Below, piece by piece: positions 48,976-56,861 of a DNA stretch of 64,000 bases. The first letter of the stretch is position 1. Each line of letters starts with the position of its first letter. This stretch comes from Bradyrhizobium erythrophlei (GTDB lineage Bacteria > Pseudomonadota > Alphaproteobacteria > Rhizobiales > Xanthobacteraceae). The stretch is from positions 4,914,501 to 4,978,500 of the forward strand of contig NZ_LT670849.1 in the NCBI RefSeq assembly GCF_900142985.1, in the 5' to 3' direction. The notes under the pieces are model-generated. The model was not told the origin of the DNA, did no database searches, and was given only the letters and a program-made list of their open reading frames with translations. The translations under genes were made by a program, and so were the position numbers.

Positions 48976-50031
48976 ATGAAGTCAGTTCGGTTTGCCGCCG
49001 TTGTTCTTCTCGTGCTTGGCACGATCGCCGTATCTGGCACGGCCAGCGCCCAGACCAAGGTCCGCTTTACGCTCGACTGGATTCCCGGCGCGACGCATGG
49101 CGCATTCCTGATCGCCTTGCAGAAGGGCTACTACAAGGCCGAAGGCCTCGACGTCACCATGGACCGCGGCAAGGGATCGGCCGAAGTGGTGCGCCAGCTT
49201 GCCGCCGGCGTGTACGACATGGGTTTTCCCGACATCAACACGGTGATGGATTTCGATTCCCGGAATCCGGACGCCGCATTCCCGGTCGTGATGATCGGCT
49301 ACGAGGAAGCGCCGGCCGCGATCGTGACGCTGAAGTCGAGCGGCATCACCGAGCCGAAGCAGTTGAACGGCAAGAAGCTCGGTTCGGCCCCGAACGATTC
49401 CACCTTCAAGCTGTTCCCGATCTTCGCGCGCAAGACCGGCATTGACGCGGCAAGCGTGGAGTTTCAGACCATCGATCCTGCCTTGCGCGAAGTATTGCTG
49501 GTGCAGAAGAAGGTCGACGCGATTCCCGGCCAGATCTTCAACGCGTTGCTGGAGTTGAAGGCCAAGGGCGTCCCGGCGAGCGATGTCCGGTACTTCATGT
49601 ACAAGGATTACGGCCTGCTGCTCTACGCCAATTCGGTGGCGGCGTCATCGCGCTTCCTGAAAGAACACCCCGATAGCGTGCGCGGCTTCCTGCGCGCGAC
49701 GCTCAAAGGCCTGAAGGACATGGCCCGCGATCCGGAGTTAGCTGTCGATGCAGCGGTCGCCTTTGAGCCGCTGCTCAACCCGGATATCGAACGCGAGCGG
49801 CTGAAGGTCGCGCTCGAATGTTGCATCCTGACCGAGACGGTGCGGAAGAAAGGTTTTGGCGACATCGACCGGGAGCGGCTGGAAACCAACATCACGGAGA
49901 TTGCGGAAGCCTATAACCTGCCGCGCCGGCCGAAGCTGGAAGAGATCTTCGATGCCGCTTATTTGCCGGACGAGAAGGAGAGGCTGATCGAGACGGTATT
50001 GCCGGCGCAGCGTTTCAAGAAGTCCGAATAA
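48976..50031 (+). CDS. NMT1/THI5-like ABC substrate-binding protein
   Basis: A 351-aa periplasmic receptor: signal peptide (FAAVVLLVLGTIAVSGTASA), then VRFTLDWIPGATHGAFLIAL, YYKAEGLDVTMDRGKGSAEV and VYDMGFPDINTVMDF, as in NMT1/THI5 and NitT/TauT receptors. With the ATPase and permease genes that follow it forms a complete importer. In context it probably delivers the acid handled by the UbiD enzyme. ATG 48976 is chosen for the signal peptide; the frame is open far upstream only because it overlaps the UbiD gene. Confidence 0.87.
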   Translation: MKSVRFAAVVLLVLGTIAVSGTASAQTKVRFTLDWIPGATHGAFLIALQKGYYKAEGLDVTMDRGKGSAEVVRQLAAGVYDMGFPDINTVMDFDSRNPDAAFPVVMIGYEEAPAAIVTLKSSGITEPKQLNGKKLGSAPNDSTFKLFPIFARKTGIDAASVEFQTIDPALREVLLVQKKVDAIPGQIFNALLELKAKGVPASDVRYFMYKDYGLLLYANSVAASSRFLKEHPDSVRGFLRATLKGLKDMARDPELAVDAAVAFEPLLNPDIERERLKVALECCILTETVRKKGFGDIDRERLETNITEIAEAYNLPRRPKLEEIFDAAYLPDEKERLIETVLPAQRFKKSE

Positions 50032-50041
50032 AGCGAGAGTG

Positions 50042-50839
50042 ATGCCGTTCATCGAGCTCAGCAACGTCGATCTCATCTACGGCACGGCGTCGCAGGATGC
50101 GGCGAGCCAGACGCTCGCGGTTTCCTCGGCCACGCTCGCGATCGAACACGGTGAGTTCCTGGCGATCGTCGGCCCCAGCGGTTGTGGCAAGTCGACACTC
50201 CTGAAGCTGATTTCCGGTCTGGTGCAGCCGAGCCGGGGCACGGTGACCGTCGACGGCAAGAAGGTGGTGCAGCCGCTGAAAACTGTTGGCATGGCGTTCC
50301 AGAACGCCACGCTGCTGCCATGGCGCAACATCCGCGACAACGTCATGCTGCCGCTCGAAATCGTTGAGCCCTATCGCAGCCGCCAGAAGATCGACCGCGA
50401 CAAGCACCGGCAAGCCGCCGATGTCCTGCTGGAGAAGGTCGGGCTTGCCGGATTCGGCGACCGCATGCCCTGGCAGCTTTCCGGCGGAATGCAGCAGCGT
50501 GCCCAGCTCTGCCGCGCCTTGATCCACGAGCCTTCGATCCTGTTGCTTGATGAACCCTTCGCCGCACTCGACACCTTCACGCGCGAAGAGCTCTGGGCGG
50601 TGCTGCAAGACCTGTGGTCGTTCCGCAAATGCACCGTCATCCTGGTGACGCATGAGCTGCGGGAGGCGGTCTATCTGGCGCAAACCGTCCACGTCATGAG
50701 CGCGCGGCCCGGCCGCATCCTCAAGTCTTCAGTGATCGACATTCCCCGCCCGCGCACGCTGGAAAGCACCTTCGAACCCGGTTTCGTCGACCTGGTGCAC
50801 GATTTGCGTCACCATATCGGTCTGGGGAAGCAGCAGTGA
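50042..50839 (+). CDS. NitT/TauT-type ABC transporter ATP-binding protein
   Basis: A 265-aa ATPase with Walker A GPSGCGKSTLLKLISG, the Q-loop AFQNATLLPW, signature LSGGMQQRAQLCRALIHEP, Walker B SILLLDEPFAALD and the switch His in VTHELREAVYL. It powers the importer with the permease encoded next, whose start overlaps its stop. ATG 50042 follows a GTG codon; either may be used. Confidence 0.9.
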   Translation: MPFIELSNVDLIYGTASQDAASQTLAVSSATLAIEHGEFLAIVGPSGCGKSTLLKLISGLVQPSRGTVTVDGKKVVQPLKTVGMAFQNATLLPWRNIRDNVMLPLEIVEPYRSRQKIDRDKHRQAADVLLEKVGLAGFGDRMPWQLSGGMQQRAQLCRALIHEPSILLLDEPFAALDTFTREELWAVLQDLWSFRKCTVILVTHELREAVYLAQTVHVMSARPGRILKSSVIDIPRPRTLESTFEPGFVDLVHDLRHHIGLGKQQ

Positions 50840-51621
50840 TGCGGAAACTTCAGGAGAGGCTCGCTCCCTGGGTCTTGACGCTGGCCTTGATCGCGGCGTG
50901 GTGGCTGCTGATCTACCTGTTCGACATCAAGAGCTTCATCCTGCCGACGCCGTGGGAGACGTTGCAGGCGATCTACAAATTCCGCTACCCGCTGTTCCTG
51001 CACGGCATGTCGACGCTCGCCACGACCCTGATCGGCTTCGTGGCCGCCGTGGTGTTCGGCTTGGCGCTCGGCATTCTCGTGGGCTCGTCGCGCCTCGCCT
51101 ACAGCGGGGTCTACCCGCTCCTGATCGGCTTCAACAGCGTGCCGAAGGCGGCCTTGGTGCCGGTCTTCGTGATCTGGTTCGGCGCCGGCACCATTCCGGC
51201 GGTGTGTACGGCGTTCATGCTGTCGTTCTTTCCGGTCGTTGCCAATGTGGCGACCGCGTTTGCGACCATCGAGCCGGAGCTTTTCGAGGTGATGCGCTCG
51301 CTCGGCGCCACGCGCTGGGACATCACGCGCAAGATCGGCATTCCGCGCTCGCTGCCGTTCTTTTTCGCCTCGCTGAAGATTGCGGTGACGCTTGCCTTTG
51401 TCGGCTCGGTGATCGCGGAGATCGTGGCCGGCAACAACGGCATCGGCAATGTCATGCTGGTGGCGAGCTCCAACTTCAACGTGCCGCTGGTGTTCGCCGC
51501 GCTCGTGGTCGTCGGCGTGCTCGGCGTCGGCATGTATGCGATCTTCGATTTCTTTGAACGCCGCATGACCGCATGGTCGATCCGCGGCGGAGACGCGCTG
51601 GTGCAAACCATCGGCGGATAG
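50839..51621 (+). CDS. NitT/TauT-type ABC transporter permease
   Basis: A 260-aa inner-membrane protein with about six helices (LTLALIAAWWLLIYLF at the start) and the permease EAA-type loop EVMRSLGATRWDITRKIGIP, which contacts the ATPase. It completes the importer. Its start overlaps the ATPase stop, indicating coupled translation. Confidence 0.9.
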   Translation: MRKLQERLAPWVLTLALIAAWWLLIYLFDIKSFILPTPWETLQAIYKFRYPLFLHGMSTLATTLIGFVAAVVFGLALGILVGSSRLAYSGVYPLLIGFNSVPKAALVPVFVIWFGAGTIPAVCTAFMLSFFPVVANVATAFATIEPELFEVMRSLGATRWDITRKIGIPRSLPFFFASLKIAVTLAFVGSVIAEIVAGNNGIGNVMLVASSNFNVPLVFAALVVVGVLGVGMYAIFDFFERRMTAWSIRGGDALVQTIGG

Positions 51622-51710
51622 GCTGCATCGCCTGTGATCCGAACTTGCAACGCGCCGGTCGCGTGTCCAATATCGCGACGGGCCGGTCTCTCGAAAACAA
51701 GGCAAGCGTC

Positions 51711-52064
51711 ATGAAGGCACCCGCCAATCTCGCCGCCAAGCTCGCGACGTTCAACGATCGTTTCTCGCCGCGCACCGTCGCGACCTATAACGACAATGAC
51801 ATCATGGTCGCCAAGCTCGAAGGTCCGTTCCACTGGCACAAACACGACGACACCGATGATTTCTTTCTTGTGCTCGACGGGACGCTCGACATCGAACTTC
51901 GCGATCGCACGGTGACGCTGAGCGCCGGTGAGGTCTTTGTGGTGCCCAAGGGCGTCGAGCACCGGCCCGTGGCGCATGGAGAGGTGCATATCCTCTTGAT
52001 TGAGCCAACAGGGACGCCGAACACTGGCGATAAAGCAACTGCCGCGCCGCGCATCGTCGCGTGA
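51711..52064 (+). CDS. small single-domain cupin
   Basis: A 117-aa cupin with motif 1 GPFHWHKHDDTDDFFLVLDG (two His and a later Glu-like position occupied by Asp) and motif 2 GVEHRPVAHGEVH. It is cytoplasmic, without a signal peptide. Small cupins of this type are often isomerases or ligand-holding proteins in acid catabolism. It follows the importer by 89 bases on the same strand and probably belongs to the UbiD operon. Confidence 0.75.
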   Translation: MKAPANLAAKLATFNDRFSPRTVATYNDNDIMVAKLEGPFHWHKHDDTDDFFLVLDGTLDIELRDRTVTLSAGEVFVVPKGVEHRPVAHGEVHILLIEPTGTPNTGDKATAAPRIVA

Positions 52065-52100
52065 CGCTGTCCGAAGTTTCAGGGGAGGGAGGGCAAGCCG

Positions 52101-52514
52101 ATGCACAATCACCTACGCGCCGCCGTGTTGGTCACAGGCGGAATTCTGCTCGGCCTCGGATCATCAGAGGTGATCCACGCGCAGATGCCGGGTCTTGCGA
52201 CCAAGCAGATCTTCAAGACCGATCTTTCAAACCTGCCGGGCCAGGAAGCCATCATCTATGCCTCCGAGTGGCCGCCCGGCTTCCGCCTGCCATTGCACAA
52301 GCATGAAGGCGGTCACGAGTTTGTCTACGTGATCGAGGGCGAGCAGACTTTCGAGATCGACGGCGTCGGCACCAAAATCGTGAAGGCCGGCGAGATCGTC
52401 TACACGCCGCCAGATACCGCGCATTTCGGACGTAACGCCACCGACAGGATTTCAAAGACGCTGGTCATCCGGATCAAGGACAAGGACAAGCCGGTCACGA
52501 CCGAGGTGAAATGA
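52101..52514 (+). CDS. exported cupin domain protein
   Basis: A 137-aa cupin with a signal peptide (AAVLVTGGILLGLGSSEVIH region) and metal motif PLHKHEGGHEFVYVIEGEQT followed by GEIVYTPPDTAHFGRN. The H-x-H-x(4)-H-E pattern should bind a metal in the periplasm. It starts 36 bases after the first cupin stops. A periplasmic partner to the cytoplasmic cupin suggests a substrate processed or sensed on both sides of the membrane. Confidence 0.75.
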   Translation: MHNHLRAAVLVTGGILLGLGSSEVIHAQMPGLATKQIFKTDLSNLPGQEAIIYASEWPPGFRLPLHKHEGGHEFVYVIEGEQTFEIDGVGTKIVKAGEIVYTPPDTAHFGRNATDRISKTLVIRIKDKDKPVTTEVK

Positions 52515-52694
52515 TGCGAGCGCCGCCCTTGAGGGAAGTGGAATTCCCCTCGAGCAAGCGAATGGGGCCATGCAATCCCTGCGACGGGAAATGCTTGCCG
52601 CCGTCTTGAGCGGTGCTAACCTGCCAATCAACAAATCCGGAGCCGTTTGTGAACGCATGAACGCATAAGCGATATAAATCTGGGGAGGACGGTC

Positions 52695-53429
52695 ATGGCA
52701 GAAGACCCGAAAATCGGGCGCCGTGAATTTCTGACAGCCGCGGGTGCTGCGGCAGCGGTGCTTGCACCTGCACAGCTCGCGGAAGCGCAGCAAGCTCAAC
52801 CCGTTACGCCATCTGCAACGGCGCCCGTGGCCGCGCCAGCTGCGCCGCCGGCGGACGAGCCATTGCTGACCTTGACGGCAACCGAGCACGCCTTCTTCGC
52901 CGCCGCGGCCGACACGATCATTCCGGCCGACAATCTCTCGCCCTCCGGCAGCGACTGCGGCGTCGCCAATTTCATCGACCGGCAGCTCGCGGGCGCCTAC
53001 GGCACCGGCGCGCGGCTCTACCGGCAGGGGCCATTCCCGAAAGGCAAACCCGAACAGGGCTATCAGCTCTCGCTCAATCCGCGCGAGTTCTTCCGCGCCG
53101 GCATTGCGTCGGCTAACGAGTTCACGCGCAAGAGCTGGGCTAAGGACTTCGACCGGCTGAACGAAGAGCAAAGGATCGCCGCGCTCCAGGCGATGGAGGC
53201 GGGCAAGGCCGAGTTCAAGGGATTTGGCAGCGCGATGTTTTTCAACGCGCTGTTGCAGATCACCATGGAAGGCTTCTTCGCCGATCCGATGTATGGCGGC
53301 AACCGCGACATGGCGGCGTGGAAGATGGTCGGCTATCCCGGTTTGCCGGCGACCTATCGCCACGACATCAAGAAATATCTCGGCAAGGTCTACGACAAGC
53401 CGCCGCGTTCAATCGCGGATTTCTCGTGA
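52695..53429 (+). CDS. gluconate 2-dehydrogenase subunit 3-like protein, Tat-exported
   Basis: A 244-aa protein with a Tat signal (GRREFLTAAGAAAAVLAPAQ) and a body of the gluconate 2-dehydrogenase gamma subunit type: LTLTATEHAFFAAAADTIIP, CGVANFIDRQLAGAYGTGAR and FEGFFADPMYGGNRDMAAWK-like (here MEGFFADPMYGGNRD). It is the small subunit that carries the flavoprotein through the Tat system. GGGGAGG precedes the ATG. It lies 13 bases ahead of the GMC gene; a 180-base gap separates it from the cupins, so it may have its own promoter. Confidence 0.85.
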   Translation: MAEDPKIGRREFLTAAGAAAAVLAPAQLAEAQQAQPVTPSATAPVAAPAAPPADEPLLTLTATEHAFFAAAADTIIPADNLSPSGSDCGVANFIDRQLAGAYGTGARLYRQGPFPKGKPEQGYQLSLNPREFFRAGIASANEFTRKSWAKDFDRLNEEQRIAALQAMEAGKAEFKGFGSAMFFNALLQITMEGFFADPMYGGNRDMAAWKMVGYPGLPATYRHDIKKYLGKVYDKPPRSIADFS

Positions 53430-53442
53430 AGGAGTCCGCGTC

Positions 53443-55218
53443 ATGACAACGATCCTCAAGGAAGTCGATGCGGTCGTCATCGGCGTCGGTTGGACCGGCA
53501 GCATCATGGCCCGCGAACTCACCAAGGCCGGACTCACTGTTGTTGGTCTTGAGCGCGGCGCCAAGCGCATGCCAAGCGAAGACTTCACGCTGCCGAACGT
53601 GCGCGACGATCTCAAATACGCCGTGCGCCAGGAGCTGTTTCAGGACGCACAGGAGGAGACGGTTAGTTTCCGCCATTCGCCGTCGGAAACGGCGTTGCCG
53701 GTTCGCAGGCTGGGCTCGTTTCTGCCGGGCACCGGGCTCGGCGGCGCGGGCTCGCACTGGAACGGCCTGACCTGGCGGATATTGCCATCGGATCACAAGC
53801 TCCGCTCCCATCTCACGGAGCGTTATGGCCGCAACGCTATTCCGTCGGAGATGACGATCGAGGATTTCCCCGTCAGCTATGACGAGCTCGAACCCTATTA
53901 CGATCACTTCGAGAAGATCTGCGGCGTCTCCGGCAAGGCCGGCAATCTGCGCGGGCAAAAGATCGTCGGCGGCAACATGTTCGAAGGGCCGCGGCAAAAC
54001 GAATATCCGAACAAGCCTCTCACCCAGACCATGGCCGGCTCGATCATGGAGAAAGCCTGCAAGGATCTCGGCTACAGCACCTTCTCGGGTCCCTCGGCGA
54101 ATTCGAGCGAGGTCTACACCAACCCGGAAGGACTGACGTTGGGAGCCTGCGAGTTCTGCGGCCATTGCGAGCGCTTCGGCTGCGAGGCCAACGCCAAAGC
54201 CTCGCCCAACGTCTGCATCCTGCCGAATCTCTTTAGCGAGCCGAAGTTCGAGCTGCGCAACTACGCTTATGTGAAAGAACTGGTCTACGACAGGCAGGCG
54301 AAGAAGGTGAAAGCCGTGCGCTACGTCGATACGCGCACCGGCGAGGAGTACGAACAGCCGGCCGGCCTCGTCGTGCTCGGCGCGTATGTGTTCAACAACA
54401 ACCTGTTGATGATGACGGCGGGGATCGGCGAGCAATATGATCCCGCGACCGGCAAGGGCGCGCTGGGGCGCAACTATTGCTACCAGCTCTCCGGCAACAC
54501 CGTCACCGTGTTCTTCGAGGACAAGGTGATCAACCCGTTCATGGCGTCCGGCGCGCACACCACGAATATCGACGACTTCAACGGCGACAATTTCGACCAC
54601 GGCGGTCTCGGTTTCTTCGGTGGCGCGATCATCGCCGCCGGCACCACCAACGGCCGTCCGATCCAGACGCGGCCGGTGCCTTCAGGCACGCCGCGCTGGG
54701 GCCGCGAATGGAAGCAGGCCACCGCGAAGTGGTACAACCACGCCTTCAACATCGGCGCGTCCGGGTGCAGCTACGCCCACCGCGAGAATTTCCTCGACCT
54801 CGATCCGACCTACAAGGACGTGCTCGGCCGGCCGCTGGTGCGAATGACCTACAACTTCCGCGAAAACGACCACAAGCTCGTGGAATATATCGGCGCCCAG
54901 ATGGAGCGGATCGGGCGCGCGATGAATCCGACCAAGATCGGTCCGGCATCGGTGCGGCGGGGCAATTACAGCGTCGTGCCGTACCAGTCGACGCACAACA
55001 CCGGCGGCACCATCACGGGCTCCGATCCGAAGACCAGCGTCGTGAACCGGTACTTGCAGGCGTGGCAGGCCGACAATCTCTTTGTCATGGGCGCCTCGGT
55101 GTTCCCGCAAAACGCCTCCTACAACCCGACAGGTTTGGTCGGCGCGCTGGCCTACTGGTCGGCGGAGGCGATCACCAAGCGCTACATCAAGAACCCCGGT
55201 CCGCTGGTGCCGGTGTGA
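53443..55218 (+). CDS. GMC-type flavoprotein, large subunit of a gluconate-type dehydrogenase
   Basis: A 591-aa FAD enzyme: VVIGVGWTGSIMARELTKAG nucleotide site near residue 10, LERGAKRM, GTGLGGAGSHWNGLTWR, a cysteine-rich GACEFCGHCERFGCEANAKA segment that could hold an Fe-S or disulfide unit, and a C-terminal NTGGTITGSDPKTSVVNRYL with the active-site histidine. It matches the catalytic subunit of membrane-bound gluconate or sugar/alcohol dehydrogenases that pass electrons to cytochrome c and ubiquinone. Lacking its own signal, it should travel with the Tat-exported subunit 3. GAAGGAG precedes ATG 53443. Confidence 0.85.
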   Translation: MTTILKEVDAVVIGVGWTGSIMARELTKAGLTVVGLERGAKRMPSEDFTLPNVRDDLKYAVRQELFQDAQEETVSFRHSPSETALPVRRLGSFLPGTGLGGAGSHWNGLTWRILPSDHKLRSHLTERYGRNAIPSEMTIEDFPVSYDELEPYYDHFEKICGVSGKAGNLRGQKIVGGNMFEGPRQNEYPNKPLTQTMAGSIMEKACKDLGYSTFSGPSANSSEVYTNPEGLTLGACEFCGHCERFGCEANAKASPNVCILPNLFSEPKFELRNYAYVKELVYDRQAKKVKAVRYVDTRTGEEYEQPAGLVVLGAYVFNNNLLMMTAGIGEQYDPATGKGALGRNYCYQLSGNTVTVFFEDKVINPFMASGAHTTNIDDFNGDNFDHGGLGFFGGAIIAAGTTNGRPIQTRPVPSGTPRWGREWKQATAKWYNHAFNIGASGCSYAHRENFLDLDPTYKDVLGRPLVRMTYNFRENDHKLVEYIGAQMERIGRAMNPTKIGPASVRRGNYSVVPYQSTHNTGGTITGSDPKTSVVNRYLQAWQADNLFVMGASVFPQNASYNPTGLVGALAYWSAEAITKRYIKNPGPLVPV

Positions 55219-55248
55219 TTTCGAATTCTGTTCGTGCGAAGGATTTCC

Positions 55249-55611
55249 ATGCGACGTGTTTTGCTTGCTCTCGGTGCCGCGATATCGGCGGCATCACTCA
55301 CACCTGCGCTTTCCGCCGACGCCGAGCACGGCAAGGCGCTCTATGCCGCCTGCGCGACGTGCCATCAGGACAAGCCCGATGCGCTCGGGCCAAGCCTCAA
55401 AGGCGTATTCGGCCGCAAGTCCGCCGCGCTCGACGACTTCCGCTATTCCAACCCGATGAAGCGGGCCAATCTCGTCTGGGACGAAGCCAATTTGCGGGAT
55501 TACATCGCCGATCCGCAAGCCAAGGTGAGGGGCAACCGGATGCCCTTCGACGGCCTGCACGATCCTAGGGACGTCGATGACATCGTCGAATATATCAAGA
55601 CGTATAAATAG
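55249..55611 (+). CDS. c-type cytochrome, small subunit
   Basis: A 120-aa periplasmic cytochrome: signal peptide, then haem motif CATCH (residues 35-39) and a distal Met in GNRMPF near residue 100, with LGPSLKGVFGRKSA typical of class I cytochrome c. It follows the GMC gene by 30 bases and is inferred to be its electron acceptor, although the usual gluconate-dehydrogenase cytochrome has three haems; this one has a single haem. Confidence 0.87.
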   Translation: MRRVLLALGAAISAASLTPALSADAEHGKALYAACATCHQDKPDALGPSLKGVFGRKSAALDDFRYSNPMKRANLVWDEANLRDYIADPQAKVRGNRMPFDGLHDPRDVDDIVEYIKTYK

Positions 55612-55673
55612 CGCGCGTCTTCTTCGACGTTTGAACCGACACCCCCTGACAGGCGACTAGTAATGAATTCGCC

Positions 55674-56387
55674 ATGTCAGACGGATTTCGGATGCGCGCG
55701 CCCGGCATTGGTCTGCTGTTTCTCGCAACGCTGCTGTCTGCGGTGCCGGCATCGGCTTATGACGCCGAGGATCCGAAGAACTGCAACGGTGTCGGCTGGG
55801 ACAACAAGTCGCCCTGGGTGATCGCGAAGGTGACGGCGAAGCCGCGCGTCAATTTCATCAAGAGCCCGTACGACGACGACTTCAAGGCGGAAAGCTGCCC
55901 GGCGCTGACCGATGCCTGCCGCCGCAACGCCTATCTCGTCACCGATGATCTTGTGTTCGTCGGCGCGACGCAGGGCGCGTTCACCTGCATCAATTACCAG
56001 TCGCCGCTGGCGAAGAAGCAGATCGGGGCGACCGGCTGGCTGCCGAGCGCGGCGCTGACGCCGGTGGCGCGGATGTCGCCGACCAGGGCGTCCGACTGGA
56101 TCGGCAAATGGTTTCATCCCGGCGGCCCGATCGAGATCACCCAAGGCGCGGGCGGCAAATTGCATGTCGAGGGCGGCATCACCGTTCCGACCGCGCGCGA
56201 TTTTCATACCGGCGAGTTCGCGGGCGATGTCGTGCCGAAAGACGACATGCTCGATTTCGCCGACGGTGATGACGGAGGCTGCCACGTACAGATGCAGCGC
56301 ATCGGGGCCTGGCTCATGGTCGGCGACAACGGCGGCTGCGGCGGCGCCGGCGTGACGTTCCAGGGACTCTATCGCCGCACCAAATAG
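55674..56387 (+). CDS. exported protein of unknown function
   Basis: A 237-aa protein with signal peptide (IGLLFLATLLSAVPASAYDA). The mature part contains six or seven cysteines (PKNCNGVGWD, ESCPALTDACRRN, FTCINYQSP, GGCHVQM, NGGCGGAGV) and an SH3-like N-terminal stretch (VIAKVTAKPRVNFIKSPYDD), later GKWFHPGGPIEITQGAGGKL. A cell-wall or ligand-binding role is possible. It is followed 18 bases later by a membrane protein, so the two may be an operon. Confidence 0.65.
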   Translation: MSDGFRMRAPGIGLLFLATLLSAVPASAYDAEDPKNCNGVGWDNKSPWVIAKVTAKPRVNFIKSPYDDDFKAESCPALTDACRRNAYLVTDDLVFVGATQGAFTCINYQSPLAKKQIGATGWLPSAALTPVARMSPTRASDWIGKWFHPGGPIEITQGAGGKLHVEGGITVPTARDFHTGEFAGDVVPKDDMLDFADGDDGGCHVQMQRIGAWLMVGDNGGCGGAGVTFQGLYRRTK

Positions 56388-56405
56388 CTCGCCATCGAGG
56401 CTGCC

Positions 56406-56846
56406 ATGGAGTTCCTGATCTCCGCGATCGTTCTGATTGGAAAAATCCTGATCGGTCTGGTCGTCCTGATCGTTATCCTGGTCGGCGGCTGGCTGGCCTG
56501 GGCCGCCATCGTCAGGGCCCGCATCACACACGAGCCGGTCGAATATTATCGCGGCTGGGACGGCTACTGGCACCCGATCAGCCTCGCCCACAAGATCAGC
56601 AAGGAGGAGGCCGACGCGTGTCATGCGGAAGGCAGCGTCTATCTGATCGGCTACTATCGCGACCGAAAGCTGACGCGGGTCACCAAGATGCTCAAGGGCG
56701 CGGTGTTCTTCGACTTCGAATACAGCTATCACCCCAATGGCAGGTGCGCGAGCGTCAAGACCACGAACGCGAATGGCGTGGTGAAAGTCCGGTACTATGA
56801 TCGGCGCGGCCGCGGCCTCCCTGAAAATCCGCGCGGCTTCTGGTGA
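56406..56846 (+). CDS. single-pass membrane protein of unknown function
   Basis: A 146-aa protein with a strong N-terminal membrane helix (ILIGLVVLIVILVGGWLAWA) and a soluble C-terminal domain starting EYYRGWDGYWHPISLAHKIS and ending RGRGLPENPRGFW. The soluble part is beta-rich with a repeated Tyr pattern. Not recognised. Coupled by position to the exported protein upstream and convergent with the GH13 gene. Confidence 0.6.
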   Translation: MEFLISAIVLIGKILIGLVVLIVILVGGWLAWAAIVRARITHEPVEYYRGWDGYWHPISLAHKISKEEADACHAEGSVYLIGYYRDRKLTRVTKMLKGAVFFDFEYSYHPNGRCASVKTTNANGVVKVRYYDRRGRGLPENPRGFW

Positions 56847-56861
56847 TGCGCCGACCAGACC

